A stretch of 64,000 nt of DNA. Source: Laburnicola sp. R22_1. Taxonomy: Eukaryota; Ascomycota; Dothideomycetes; Pleosporales; Didymosphaeriaceae. Position numbers and translations under genes: made by a program. Below the pieces are notes generated by a model. The model was not told the origin of the DNA. It searched no databases and saw nothing but the letters and a program-made list of their open reading frames with translations. The DNA lies in contig JACONQ010000006.1 of NCBI GenBank assembly GCA_014281115.1, positions 3,162,001 through 3,226,000 on the forward strand, read 5' to 3'. Shown piece by piece: positions 24,185 through 34,957 of the stretch. Positions within the stretch are counted from its first letter, which is position 1. The number at the start of each line of letters is the position of its first letter.

Positions 24185-26270
24185 TCACTCGCTGACCACG
24201 ATCTCCCAATTTCCTCCCTCAAGAGAAAACACTACACGGTTGTTGTTCTCCAACCCGACATCCTCGGGCGCCATTCCATTGACCGTCATTTGAGGAATCT
24301 TCCAATTTACGAAGACCGGCAAGACTTGACCCTTCGTGCCCCTCGGAGTCTCGACATTGACCCGGTAACCGTTCATGTATCTCGACCTCTTAGCCACAAA
24401 CTTTCCCAAGCCCGGCATAAACCCCGCTTCGGCATTCATTACATCCCCAAATTGAGGCCTCAGGGTCCACGTGCTACCGACAGGTCCAGTGACAGTAAGA
24501 ACCACGACGTACTCGGTCAACGCACTGGTGGGCCCAGCACTCCAGCCGTGGGCGTGAGAGACATAGGATGCGTCGTATCCGTAGCCGCGGCTGGACCGGT
24601 ATCCAAATGTGCCGTTGACCAGATATCCCTCGATGACGGTAGAGCCAGTACCATTCGGGTGATTGGCATACCAGCCCCAGCTGCGGCGGATAAGGTCTAG
24701 CGCTCGGTCCGTTTCACTAATTGCAAGGTGGGCTTGGATTTCAAAACTCGATATGAAGGGCGATATGTTCTCCAGAAGCTCTGGTGCAACAGCGCCAATA
24801 TCGGACCAGTTTTCAGTCAATCTCGACGAAATTCTCGACGCTATGGAAGAGGAGGCATTAACAACGCCGAAGAGAATCGCCATGCTGTTAGCGTCTTGAG
24901 GGTGAAGCTTCGTATCTGTGGCGTTGTCTTTGAAAGCGCCGTATGCATCGTCGAAGCAATGAGTCGTGATGTTGGCCTGGAGGTACTTTGCTTGGTCTAA
25001 CCACTTCCGACTCAGTCCAGTCGTATCCTTCATCCAAGTAGCCAATGAGGCTCCAGTCATGAGCGTGTGGTACAAGATGACGTTCGCTTCCGTGAGATTA
25101 CCACCAGTGTTCCAGCGCGCCCAATCCCGTGTTCCCGTAGAACTCAATAAGCCGGTGGACTGCACCTTGCCGTATATGTAATCCATAGCCTTCAGATATT
25201 TGGCCCAGTTCTGCTGAACGAAAGCGGTGTCATTCTTGTACAACATGTAGTTGTAGGTGCCAATCATGGTCCACATATGGTAAGTGTCGCTGTTCTGTTG
25301 GAGCAGCGGAGGCGCTGCTTCTGGGAATGAGCCGTCATTGTTCTGCGTGTGGTTAGTTTTGAAGTCTTCATCCGGCGCAGCGTCTTACTTGGTAATTGTA
25401 CATCACCTGCAGTGCATTTTTCACACTGTCCAGATACCCAATGCTGACAAAACCAGAGGGCACGGCAACGCCCATATCGCCAGGCCATACCGCGCGGTCT
25501 CTCTTGGCGCCATCGACAATGATAGTGTCGCCTGGCCCGAGAGTTCCGTTGTTCGCCCAGCCATTTGAAAGCATTGGTACCCATCGTCCAGTATCAACAG
25601 GTACTGAGAACGTATAAGCACCTGCGTACCAGATTCTGTTCAAAAGTTCGTCGTCGCTGTGGAAGTATCCTTGATATGCCCTCAAGTTTGTCCACGTAGG
25701 TTGAAAGCTGATTTCCAACTCTATACCAGAAAGAGTGAGAGTCGTGGTGGCGTTTGCAATGAGGAAAGCCGTTAGGTAGCGAAATCCGCTACGCATGACC
25801 TTATCAGGCATAACATAGGTGCCATTTCCAGCTCCAGAAATATTCGCGTAAAGTGCCCCATCCCTACCAGAGAACCTGCCATTCGAAGCATCAGACCATT
25901 CGCCAATCCAGGTGCTTGCTTCTGTGAATGCCAGCCCGGAGCTCGAGGCTGACGAGACGAATTCAGATGTCGACATGACATTTTCCGACGGTGAAGAAGA
26001 GCTTACCGAAGACGACGACGTGGATCTGGGTGCCGATATGATGTCTATTGATGGCGAAGAAGCTAACGCGATTGCTGCAAACTTCAAGGACTCCACAAGT
26101 CTAGCCGTTCCACAGGGTTTGAGTACGGCAGATGTGGTTTTTCTCGCTAATATGGCTCCCGATCTGCTCTCTCGGCCAGCGCAAGAGCGTAGAGATGACT
26201 CTCTTCGCGGTGCTTGGCAAAACCGATGGCTGTGAGAACGAAAAAGAGTCATACAGCGGATCGAGGACAC
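24185..26270 (-). CDS. GH78-type alpha-L-rhamnosidase, secreted glycoside hydrolase
   Basis: Family GH78 enzymes release terminal alpha-L-rhamnose from plant glycosides and pectic side chains. Main exon 24,185-25,342; a 46-bp intron (25,343-25,388, GTAAGA...CGCAG) separates it from an upstream exon open to 26,270. Landmarks in order: SSGLAFTEASTWIGEW and GFRYLTAFL (N-terminal beta domain), FHSDDELLNRIWYAGAYT, DGAKRDRAVWPGDMG (the fungal counterpart of the catalytic-site motif), a TYHMWTMIGTYNYMLYKND helix, RDWARW, NTGGNLTEANVILYHT, LHPQDANSMAILFGVVNASS, ISPFISSFEIQAHLA, and SHAHGWSAGPTSALTEYV of the (alpha/alpha)6 barrel, then a C-terminal beta domain. Many N-glycosylation sequons fit secretion. 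The 5' end is unresolved: from about 25,980 upward the frame becomes Ser-rich and lacks a signal peptide, and a possible GTAAGC...GTCAG intron at about 25,951-26,008 suggests a different first exon. Confidence 0.82.
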
Positions 26271-26352
26271 AGTCCATCACTTGGCCTCGACAACCTGTGT
26301 GTCCAAAGCCGAATATGCGCATCGCGCTGTCCAACATCCATGAACCAACAAC

Positions 26353-27849
26353 TTGGCTCACCGCCTTGCCCCAAAAGCTCGAAGCCGTGAAGAGGCCGAT
26401 AAAATGGACGAGCTGAATGATTGTTCAGGAATAGCAAGGAACCCACATGAAAACAACGAACAACCCAGCGCTATCCAAACTCACCAGTGTGTCTATGACA
26501 CGTTGCCATCGCATAGGGAAGGATCGCAGGACCCGGGAAGGAGCACGGCACCCCCCAGATGCAAGAACAAGCCTGTTCCGTTAATTCTGGATCGCACACA
26601 GCAACCTACGAATAGCAGCGAACTACCTCTTCCACCCCGCAGTCACCCCCAAACCTCATCACCTACCACCGAAGCAGCAGCCCGTGTCGCCGCGGCGGCA
26701 GAGCCGCTTGTGCGAGCCTTTCTAGAGTTGAAAGTCAGCGAAGCACGAGAGAGATGGGGTTCCCATACACAGAGCATACTCAGGGCGATGGATCGAGTAG
26801 AAGAAGATGTCAACGGAGATGAAGAGCAGATGAACGGGCTGCGCATCTCCGAGGTGCTCAGGCGAGGCACGTTTATCCAACGGCGACAGATCCAGAACGC
26901 CATAACCCGAGAGGCGATAGCTCAACATTCTAGAAGGGAGGACTACGACGAGGTTCTGCGCAAGGTCGATGCGCTGCGCAAAAGCGAAGCCATCATCGGG
27001 TCGCTGGCCAAAGCACGCAGAGATGTTCTAGAGCAGCTAAACGGACCCAACACACCCATTTACAAAAGAGGAGCGAGCCCGAAGACCCCCTCCAGCAAGG
27101 GGAGCCCAAGACCATGGCCCAGGAGCCCGCGCACCCCAGTAGAAGACATCAAAGCCACGGCGCAGCCCGAACATTGTCGCCCCAGCCTCGAGCGCTTCAA
27201 GTCTATCCGCTCCCGCACCGCCAGCAAAAGCCCGCAACGCTCCCGGCAACGCCTCCGCAAACAGTGCGCGCGCCTATCAGTTGGCCACAACCCCAGCGAT
27301 AGCGACCTGTGCGGCTGCGAAAGAGGCCGAACGCGCCTCCGCAAGGGCAGTCCTGCTCCGCCCATCGACCATCTCCCCAGAAAGGGCAGTCAAACAGGCA
27401 GCGAAGGCGAAAGCCTTCTCCGAGTACGCAGTCCGCATCTCCCGATATCGAGCCCGATACTGCAGAGCGGCACGCAACCGATGACGATACCGAGCGTTTG
27501 CCTGCCCATGGGGAGTCACATTCTGCAAGCAGGCAGCACGGTACCCGTGGCGCCGAGTCCGCTTGCAACAGAACAGAAGCCGTCCTCACCCGAGGCATCG
27601 TCGCCTGAGGAGGAGACAAGCACGGATATGGAGGCGGCAGCCTGTAATGTTGGGGAAAAAGCGCGCGAGGCTGAGCAGGACGGAGCGGGGACGGGTGCGC
27701 AAGGCCAGCGGCAGCGGAAGCGGGACGGACCTGGAGTGAAGACGATTATCATGGAGGGTTTGCGGGACGTGGATGGCATGTATGACGCTGACGCGGACTC
27801 GGACTCAGATACGGGTTACTTCGGATTGCGAGGGGTTTTCGTTGAGTGA
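26353..27849 (+). CDS. Hypothetical disordered protein with coiled-coil segment
   Basis: Single open frame of up to 498 codons; an in-frame ATG at 26,404 is an alternative start. Not a recognised family. Visible features: a Pro/Ser/Gln-rich N-terminus, an Ala-rich then charged helical segment (about residues 105-225, with EAAARVAAAAEPLVRAFLEL and RKVDALRKSEAIIGSLAKAR) likely to form coiled coil, a long basic Ser/Pro/Arg-rich disordered region, and an acidic C-terminus with DADADSDSDTGYFG. Nuclear or cytoskeletal roles are possible but unsupported. The gene is divergent from the rhamnosidase; an acidic open stretch on the same strand upstream (25,912-26,235) could be an upstream exon. Confidence 0.6.
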   Translation: MAHRLAPKARSREEADKMDELNDCSGIARNPHENNEQPSAIQTHQCVYDTLPSHREGSQDPGRSTAPPRCKNKPVPLILDRTQQPTNSSELPLPPRSHPQTSSPTTEAAARVAAAAEPLVRAFLELKVSEARERWGSHTQSILRAMDRVEEDVNGDEEQMNGLRISEVLRRGTFIQRRQIQNAITREAIAQHSRREDYDEVLRKVDALRKSEAIIGSLAKARRDVLEQLNGPNTPIYKRGASPKTPSSKGSPRPWPRSPRTPVEDIKATAQPEHCRPSLERFKSIRSRTASKSPQRSRQRLRKQCARLSVGHNPSDSDLCGCERGRTRLRKGSPAPPIDHLPRKGSQTGSEGESLLRVRSPHLPISSPILQSGTQPMTIPSVCLPMGSHILQAGSTVPVAPSPLATEQKPSSPEASSPEEETSTDMEAAACNVGEKAREAEQDGAGTGAQGQRQRKRDGPGVKTIIMEGLRDVDGMYDADADSDSDTGYFGLRGVFVE

Positions 27850-28312
27850 GGGAGTGTGGGTTGGGCGGTGGTGCTATGACTCCTTTGTGCGTGCGGAGAT
27901 GATGACTACCATACCTAGGCTGCGGCTGCTGTGTCACGTAGCTATGTAGATAGATGCCCAATATCACGTCCACGCCGATGCCCGTGCTTGACTGTTAGCG
28001 GTTGGTCGTACATGTACATGAGTTCTTGATGCCCGTGCACTGTTTCTTTTCGTAGCTACTATCACTATACGAACTTCGGGATAGATGACAAGACTTATCT
28101 GTACTGAAGCATGTACAGATACCATGCCATACCTGTTCGAACAACCTTTGAATCTTTGCGCTGGCTGGCCTTTTCAATCTGCAATCCCGATAGCAGATTC
28201 CCTTCTGTCACGAGAATCACCACTCTATTTTCGCGCCGAGGAAAAAATTGCCTTCCTTCTCTAGCACCACTCCTTTTGTCCCCTATCCATATGTAGCACC
28301 TTTTCGTTTTTA
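27850..28312. other. Intergenic, left flank of pogo-1
   Basis: Non-coding sequence between the stop of the upstream gene and the TA at 28,311-28,312 where pogo-1 inserted. No gene, repeat or RNA seen. Confidence 0.55.
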
Positions 28313-30099
28313 AGCTTGGCGACCTAGAAGCTGATCAGGCCTAGAAGCTGATCACCCCACCAAAACGCGCACCCCTCAGAAAAGACGCGTTTTCTATCAA
28401 CACCCTTCATGAATACGGACGTACGCGAGCAGGCTATACAATTAGCTATTGACGATTTGAATGCAGGCATTTATACTAGCCAGCGCGCAGCTGCTCGGGC
28501 GTACGGCATCCCTCAGTCTACTCTCTCGACCCGTATCCATGGCTCAGCTAGCCGACGCGCTGCTCACCAACACCAGCAGCGGTTGACACCGGAGCAAGAG
28601 AGCTTCTTAGTAGACTGGATCCTTGAGCAGGATATAAACGGCTACCCTCCCTCACACGCGCGCGCGCGAGAAATGGCCAGCCGAATCCTTCAAATGAATG
28701 GCGACCTCGAACCTCTAGGCCAGCGCTGGCTACTATACTTTATTAAGCGCAACCCACGCGTCGCCTCTGTTATTGGGAGAAAGCTGGATACTAGTCGCGC
28801 TGAGGCAGCTACTCCAGAACAGATCCGCGCGTTTCTTGAGCTCTTTGAGCGCGTTAGAATTAGGCTGGGCATACAGGCAGAGAATATCTGGAATATTGAT
28901 GAGACTGGTATTGCCCTTGGTGTAGGTGTCAACTCCAGAGTGCTCGCAAATAGCTAGAAAAAGAAGGCTTATATTAAGTCGCCAGAGAATCGCGAGTGGG
29001 TCTCAATAATTAAGGCTGTATTAGCTACAGGGTGGAAGCTACCCTGCGCCGTTATATTCAAAGGCCAGAGCCTACAGACAACCTGGTTTCCAGCATCTAT
29101 ACCAAATTGGCTCTATACAACCTCAGAGAATGGGTGGACCTCGCAGGAGATAGGCCTTGAGTGGTTGCGCCGGCTCTTTCTACCAGGAACAGCGCCTATA
29201 GGTAGTCAATACCGACTACTTCTCTGCAACGCGCATAGTAGCCACGTGTATATTAATTTCCTCTGGGCTTGCAAGCAGGCTCAAGTACACCTTCTATTTC
29301 TACCAGCTCATTCAACACACCTCCTACAGCCACTAGATCTATCAGGGTTCTTAGTTATTAAGTCAAACTATAGAAATTGAATACGCGACCTAGCGAGCCT
29401 CGACGACGCCGCGCCTATTAAGAAGGAGCGATTTATTTCCTACTACCACCTAGCTAAAGAGGAAGGCCTCTTAGAGAAAGTGATTCGGGCTGGCTGGCGC
29501 GCTGCTGGCTTTATTCCCTACAATCCTAATCGGGTGATTCAATCCTCACAGGTTATAGGCAGGCCAGTAACGCCACAACGCCTACCTTAGGACGTCAGCG
29601 CGATCGATACGCTCTATCGCACCCCTCAGAAACCCCAGGACGTGTACGCGGCTCAGAAAGCTATTGAAAGGTCAGAAAATCTATCAAAACCTACGCGCCG
29701 ACTACTCCAGAAAGCAAGCAAGGCAATAGCTATTGCCAATAGTCAAGCAGCAAGGCAGGAATCAGAAATCTCTCGACTACAATATCAACTAGAGGCTACT
29801 AGCTCTCAGAGGAAGCGTAAACGGGTTACTATTGATCATAATTAGAGATTTGCCAATGTTGAGAGTATCAAGCGTGCAATTGATCAAGCTGCTACTACAG
29901 AGGCCCAGAACTCTAGGCCTAGGGCTCAGAGACGTGTCGCAACTACAGGGAGGGCAGCAGCTAATACTACTTTTCAATCCATGTGTATAGAGTGGCAGCT
30001 ACAATAGGCGTTGATAAAATACGCGTCTTTTTCTGAGGGGTGCGCGTTTTGGTGGGGTGATCAGCTTCTAGGCCTGATCAGCTTCTAGGTCGCCAAGCT
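28313..30099 (+). mobile_element. pogo/Fot-like DNA transposon, 1,787 bp (pogo-1)
   Basis: Tc1/mariner superfamily element flanked by the TA dinucleotide duplication (28,311-28,312 and 30,100-30,101). Terminal inverted repeats of about 80 bp are nearly identical, beginning AGCTTGGCGACCTAGAAGCT and containing the submotif CTAGAAGCTGATCA twice, then CCAAAACGCGCACCCCTCAG. One transposase frame fills the interior. Near-identical ends and few stops indicate a recent insertion with light RIP; it sits in the GC-balanced island. Confidence 0.95.
28409..30007 (+). pseudogene. pogo-type DDE transposase, inactivated by point stops
   Basis: One frame from the ATG at 28,409, interrupted at 28,955 (TAG), 29,378 (TGA), about 29,588 (TAG) and 29,843 (TAG). 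Order of domains: psq-type helix-turn-helix (residues 1-50, AAARAYGIPQSTLSTRIHG), CENP-B/Tc5-type HTH (about 58-125, LTPEQESFLVDWIL), DDE_1 catalytic domain and a C-terminal coiled coil ending in a basic RKRKRV stretch. First catalytic Asp is present in WNIDETG; the second position reads LLLCNAHSSH, where the family has Asp, so it is changed to Asn; the third is present in QPLDLSGF. Stops and the Asn all fit C-to-T or G-to-A change. Cannot encode active enzyme. Confidence 0.92.
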
Positions 30100-30249
30100 T
30101 AACCCCTCTCCCCAACAACCACAACCCCCCTTCCCCGCCCCCACCTCCCCACACCATCCATCCGACGCCATCTCCCCAACATCAGCGCATCTCAGCATTA
30201 TTAACCCAACATCAAAAAGTCCTAGCAAGTTTAGTTTTTGCGTGTCGCA

Positions 30250-30400
30250 ATCGAAACTGCCTATTTCGGCACTTTGTAATAATGTGTCGATTACGGTGGA
30301 CTCTGGTCGGGTCAGGCGCGTCGGCGTGCGCAACCGAAACTGCCTATTTCGGCACTTTTCTAAAAGTAACGTTCCGAACCCATCGATTACGGTGGACTCG
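30250..30400. repeat. Imperfect direct duplication with conserved blocks
   Basis: CGAAACTGCCTATTTCGGCA occurs at about 30,252 and 30,335, and TCGATTACGGTGGACTC at 30,287 and 30,383. The order is the same in both copies but the spacing differs (83 versus 96 bp), so this is a duplicated ~75-bp module with an insertion in the second copy. CGAAACTGCCTATTTCG is itself an imperfect palindrome. Could be a cis-regulatory module or a small repeat relic. Confidence 0.75.
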
Positions 30401-30702
30401 TACTCTTACTCCCGCTCCCGCCCCATAGTGGCCCGTGCGCCACACAAAAATGCAGTGAACCAACAAGACTATAGTAGCGCAATAGGTCAGCTTGTAGAGG
30501 GCTAAATAAGTATTGCACTACGTGATAGAAGGAAGAATGCAATATGGCATGTCAGGCAGGTAGGTTTTCACCGTCGTGGCCCGTGGAGATGTAGAAGAAG
30601 CTAGTTTACGCCTAGCCTACCTACTGCATACGCAGGACAGAGGTGCACTGCAACACAACGGAAACGAACAAGCAACCGTGCGCAATTCTAACCGCTACTC
30701 CG

Positions 30703-30730
30703 TGAGCAGTGAGCAGTGAGCAGTGAGCAG
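30703..30730. repeat. 7-bp microsatellite (GTGAGCA)n
   Basis: Four consecutive copies of GTGAGCA in non-coding DNA. Confidence 0.9.
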
Positions 30731-31515
30731 GCCTGGCAGATATAGTACAAGGTCCTCGAATACAGGACCATCGATGACCAAGCGCCTTCTCAGTCTACCT
30801 ACCTACCACCACGCCCGGAATCGCGCGGAAAGCCTCACCCATCATACAGGCCAGCATAAGACCGAAACCCAGTAGACTGGATACTCAATATGCGCTCAGT
30901 GACAGTCCACTCCCTAAATATCCGCAAAAGTCTTAACTCCAGCACAGAAATTATCCATATGTTTTTGCATTTTCTTTTCCTAACTAGCAAGTTCGGTCCA
31001 GTCCGTCTATGGGAGACTTGATGTGGGGTATCATCTCGCGCGGCGCAACAATCCAAAGCAAGAGTTTTTTCTGATCCGAAAACATGTCCAACATGTCCAA
31101 CATGTCCAACATATCCAATATGCACACATACACCCTCTCCCGCACACACTTTCAAATGCGCCCTCGCTCAAAAAGACAACACCCACCCACCCTCCGCTAC
31201 ACACTTCCAAAAGCGCGCTCTCTCAAAACAACAGTCGGGCGACCCGCCAAAAGGAAAAGAAAGCAGAAACAGCCGTAGCCCAGGAACTAAGGAATAACAA
31301 TACCCGCTCGCTCGCTCGATGTGCAGTGCAAAAACAACTCCGTTCGCGAATTCAGGTCGACTCGACCCGCTTATCCCTTTCCTCTTTAAACGCCGTACAA
31401 TGCAACGCTATGCGTGAAATATCATCTATGCAGATCGTACCGATTAAACAGTCGTACTTGGTACGCTGACAGTATACAAGGAGGCCCTCTCCCAGCGAAA
31501 GGGCGTCGGGTCGTG

Positions 31516-32678
31516 TTATGGAAGCACGTTCTCTTTTTGTTCGAAAATTACGTCGCCGACATTCTCGGCGAAAATGCGTTGTATGGGGAGCGTCAGGGCG
31601 TTCATCATGTTCTGCACCAGATCCGTCTTGATGGTGCGTTTGTCGAACCAGTAGTGTCGCACAAACTTGCCCTGGCACTGTGAGACTTCGACGCCCGGGT
31701 AGCCGTTTGCCTCTGCGCACGGCAGCTCCTTGATGAACTCTTCGTAGTCGTAGCGGATGAATTCGCCAAAGGCGGATTGCTCGTGGAACTTGGGCATCTT
31801 CCATTCGGAGCAGCCCTTGTAGCGCGTGTCTTCGGGGCACTCGTGCCAGTCCTTGAGCATCTTCATCGTGTGGCCGTTGTTCTGCACCACCATGAAGCCC
31901 GTGTTGGTGTAGGTGCGGTTGAAGCGGTCCGAGTTGAAGCCGGGCGCGAGCGGGTCCCAGGGGTCGAGGGCCATGGTGAAGCTGTGCTTGGGTTCTATCT
32001 TCCAGTAGTTGAACATCCACTCGAGCGGGAGGTGCTGGAAGCGGAAGGTGGCGTCGGCGTCAAGGAAGACGATGAATTTGTAGTCGCGGATGTGCTGGGC
32101 CAGGGCCGAGGGCTTGATCCAGGTGGCGTGGCGGTCTTCGAACTCGTGCGCGCGCACGAACTTGTAGTCGTAGCCGTGGATTAGGGCGTAGATGTAGTGG
32201 CTGAAGATGCCGCCCGAGACGTGGTTGAGCTTGCGCCAGTCGAAGACGCCGTTGTTGAAGTCGGCCGTCGACTCGAGCGGGCGCGTCTCCAGGTCGAGGA
32301 TCAGGATGTCGCGGCCCAGCTTCGTCTTGTAGCGCGGCTTCTGGGGCAGGGCGAGCGTGGTCAGGTTGAGGTCCTCGTCGATGAAGGAGAAGTTGAACTC
32401 GTCGGGGGCGATCCTGAGCGGCTGGTACAGCTGCTTGATGATTTCGTGGATGCCCAGCTTCGCATGGGGGTCGTCGGCGGTGCTGGCGCGCGTTAGCCGG
32501 GACTCCATAGTTTGCTTTGGACAACGCACTCGACGTGAGCCGGGGGAAAGGCGGCGTGGGGGAAGGAGGGCATGCGCTGCGGGCTGCGGGAGAGGAAGCC
32601 CAGCAGGAAGACCAGCATGACGCCAGCGGACACGGCGAGGCCATACAGGGGCCCCCGCGGGCCGGTCGTGGGCAGCAT
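31516..32678 (-). CDS. Type II membrane glycosyltransferase with DxD motif (GT34-like)
   Basis: Predicted 371-residue Golgi-type enzyme. Exons 32,530-32,678 and 31,516-32,482, joined across a 47-bp intron (GTGCGT...GGCTAAC...CCAG) that keeps the frame. A short cytoplasmic tail and one membrane anchor (about residues 10-30, LYGLAVSAGVMLVFLLGFLS) precede a lumenal domain. That domain holds RDILILDLETR, HVSGGIFSHYIYALIHGYDY, the nucleotide-sugar/metal motif in KFIVFLDADATF (about residue 190), TNTGFMVVQNN, and a C-terminal KFVRHYWFDKRT. The layout resembles the GMA12/MNN10 (GT34) alpha-galactosyl/mannosyltransferases, but donor and acceptor cannot be named from sequence alone. An in-frame ATG at 32,834 would extend the N-terminus by 52 residues; I prefer 32,678 because the anchor then lies at the normal place. 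Confidence 0.75.
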
Positions 32679-33868
32679 CGTCGTGTCGGCCGGGCGCGCA
32701 GAGAGTAAGAGTCGCGAAGCAAAGGAGGCGGGAGGCGGGAGGCGGCAGGCGGCGGCGCTCGTCCAGGAGGGCAGTACCGTGAGCGGGCCTGGCACTTTAA
32801 AGCGGACGAGGCGCGAGATTGCGCTTGGCATCACCGCCTCCGCTCAGCCCCTTGGGAGCCACCAAGGCGCCGCCAGAGGCACGATGCTGAACGACGTAAG
32901 CGAGGGGGCGAATGGCAGCCAGCCTGCGCCCTGGAGCCCACCAAGCCACGTGAGCCCGGCCGCTGGGGGACGCCGTTTGTGGCGTCGCAAGCAAGCTGCA
33001 CGGAACGACGGCATCTTTTACAGAGTCTTACCAGAGGCTACATGCGAAGGATGCGCTTGTTCCGTCCCTCTGCCGTCATGCCGGGGCGACAGCGGCAGCG
33101 ACAGCGACAGCCGCAAACGCAGGGCTTGCACCCGCCGGCCGTGGCTAGCGCAACGCGACCGTGGGGTCCGGCGCCTTGCAACAGTTCATTCACCATGTGA
33201 ATTGATAGACAGGTGAGAAGTGCAGGTCGGGTGTGTCTGTGCCCAGGTGCAGGGTAGGTCACGTGGCAGTCTATTCCTGGCAGAGCTAATTCGAAAGTGG
33301 GTTAGAGCGGCGCGCTACGGATAAACGTGCTTACGTCCGAACCATCTCTAGCCCGCTGCCCTACTCCACAACACCACGCCATCATCGCCGTGCGGACCAC
33401 ATGCCCAGCCAGCTGCCTCGTTCCCTCTCGTTCCCTCTCGTTTACTCAGAAGCCGAGGCTACACATCTCGTCTCTAAGTAGCTGTAAACAAACAGGAAAA
33501 CTTCAACGCTCCTAGCGTAGCACAGTGCCTGTACATAATATGCGGGTCACGCCCCACCGCAGGAAATCACAGCCATGGTGCTTACGCCATTTGTCAGTTC
33601 AAAGCTACTGCACTCACTCCAAACTTCCCAAGTCACTTTCATTTTATGCCGGATTGAACGGCTACAATCTCATCAACGAGACGCTATGGACCAGCACGAG
33701 ACTCAAGTTCTTATCCTAATCTATTGTGGACATCAGGACCCATACATGATATGGACATGACGCGACCTAGACGTCACTCGCCCTACGCTTCGCCGTCGGA
33801 ACAATCGCCTAATGAGGCAACTTGGCCTCTCACCCAGACCAACAGCCTCATGAGGCAATTTCGCTCAC
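32679..33868. other. Intergenic, no supported gene
   Basis: GC-rich non-coding DNA upstream of the glycosyltransferase and downstream of the next minus-strand gene. Contains simple CAGCGACAG-type repeats near 33.09 kb that create Cys/Arg-rich or Gln/Arg-rich spurious frames, and two copies of TTCCCTCTCG at 33,420-33,440. No RNA gene recognised. Confidence 0.5.
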
Positions 33869-34861
33869 TCAATCTGGCTTCTCACCGACATAGGTACCTC
33901 TCACGTGACCACCTTCCCACCATGAACAGACGTCGACGCACAGGCGGTGGGACGGAGCAAGGAATTGTCCCACTGGGCACTCATCTTCAACCTGCGGTCC
34001 CGTCGCGATGACATGGTGATTGGTGAGGGCACATTCAATCTTCTCTCCTCGGCCAGTGATGAGCTCTACAGATATGCTGACTGTCCCACTATACACGTCG
34101 TCGACGCCGATGGATGCCCCCATGTCGACAACGTCATCGTACGCGTCCATGGTGATGAACAACTCAGGGTCGCTTGCTACCTCCGCTCTACCGGTATTGT
34201 AAAATGCCCCAGTGCCATAGAAGAGGTCGATCTGCATGCCCATCGGCGCGAGCTTTCGCATTCGCGGTAGGATACGTTCCCACCATGCGTCGCGCTCCGC
34301 ATCGTCGGCGGTGAGGCAGATTGTAGGAACGGACCGCGGAGATTCTTGGCCTAGAGACATCTGTACAACGTCGACCGTCCACCACTGTTGATCTTGTATC
34401 TCGTCCATCAAGACCGCGATGAACTCCTCGCTTGCTTCTCTGAAGCCCGCATCGCAATCGGTGATGGGCTGTGCAGAGAATCCATAGGCAGCGTTCCGAT
34501 CAATTATCTCGATCACAATGTCTGAGCGGTTGTTCGTGTCGAGAAACCGACGCAGACATCTTGTTGCTCGCTGCCAATTCTCGTACGCTCCCGCGGTCGA
34601 GATGTCAGACACGACCAGAATCGTCCTCGGTACTGCTTTCGCATCTTCTCCTTGATGAAATCGCCGGACCACGTCGATGTCCTTCACCGCGACTCCCTCT
34701 GTGTGCAGTATATGGTCGATTTTGGTGCGGAACCCGGGCTGATGCCACTGGGGGAAGGACAGGTTCTCGATGGTCTCAACAGGCTGCACTTTGAGAATTG
34801 GACTGCCGACACGGTAGGACGACCGCGTATCGACAATCACGGTTGGCGTGTTTTCCGTCAT
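33869..34861 (-). CDS. Hypothetical protein with trypsin-fold-like LTNHHV motif, 3' end uncertain
   Basis: Open frame on the minus strand; the frame extends upstream to 34,957, but the ATG at 34,861 (MTENTPTVIVD) is a more natural start than the Ser/His-rich extension. The product has an N-terminal mixed region (with a YRVGSPILKVQPVE segment and a WWERILPRMRKLAPMGMQ segment) and then DDVYSGTVSISVEL ending in ECALTNHHVIA, a pattern like the catalytic-His strand of chymotrypsin-fold proteins. The frame stops about 50 codons later, too early for a complete protease fold, so either an intron follows (a GTGAGA donor lies near 33,880) or the gene is truncated. Function unknown. Confidence 0.5.
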   Translation of the reverse strand: MTENTPTVIVDTRSSYRVGSPILKVQPVETIENLSFPQWHQPGFRTKIDHILHTEGVAVKDIDVVRRFHQGEDAKAVPRTILVVSDISTAGAYENWQRATRCLRRFLDTNNRSDIVIEIIDRNAAYGFSAQPITDCDAGFREASEEFIAVLMDEIQDQQWWTVDVVQMSLGQESPRSVPTICLTADDAERDAWWERILPRMRKLAPMGMQIDLFYGTGAFYNTGRAEVASDPELFITMDAYDDVVDMGASIGVDDVYSGTVSISVELITGRGEKIECALTNHHVIATGPQVEDECPVGQFLAPSHRLCVDVCSWWEGGHVRGTYVGEKPD

Positions 34862-34957
34862 TGTAAGAAAAGGTGGATGCGTTGTAAGTGCTGATGCGGA
34901 TGCGGATGGGTGGCCGTGGTGGAGGTCCAAGGATTGAGTTCGCCGTGCGGCGTGCAC

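Larger units (their letters stand above)
30102..31515. other. Intergenic with several short repeats
   Basis: No gene supported. It holds a C-rich start (30,102-30,180), a duplicated block near 30.25-30.40 kb, a GAGCAGT microsatellite near 30.7 kb and a 9-bp repeat near 31.09 kb, each listed separately or below. The 9-bp repeat is about four copies of ACATGTCCA at 31,082-31,118. The right part is probably the 3' flank of the glycosyltransferase gene. Confidence 0.5.

Noticed and set aside
27037..27779. Several long minus-strand open stretches opposite the plus-strand gene at 26,353-27,849
   Set aside because: They lie antisense to a longer frame in GC-rich DNA, have Arg/Gly/Ser low-complexity composition and no motif or start context.
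29789..29977. Minus-strand frame inside pogo-1
   Set aside because: Antisense to the transposase C-terminus.
31777..32496. Plus-strand Val/Glu/Arg-rich frames across the glycosyltransferase
   Set aside because: Shadow frames of a recognised protein on the other strand, composition artefact of GC-rich third positions.
33038..33262. Minus-strand Cys/Arg-rich peptide resembling a secreted Cys-rich protein
   Set aside because: The cysteines come from a simple CAGCGACAG repeat; no signal peptide and no conserved spacing.
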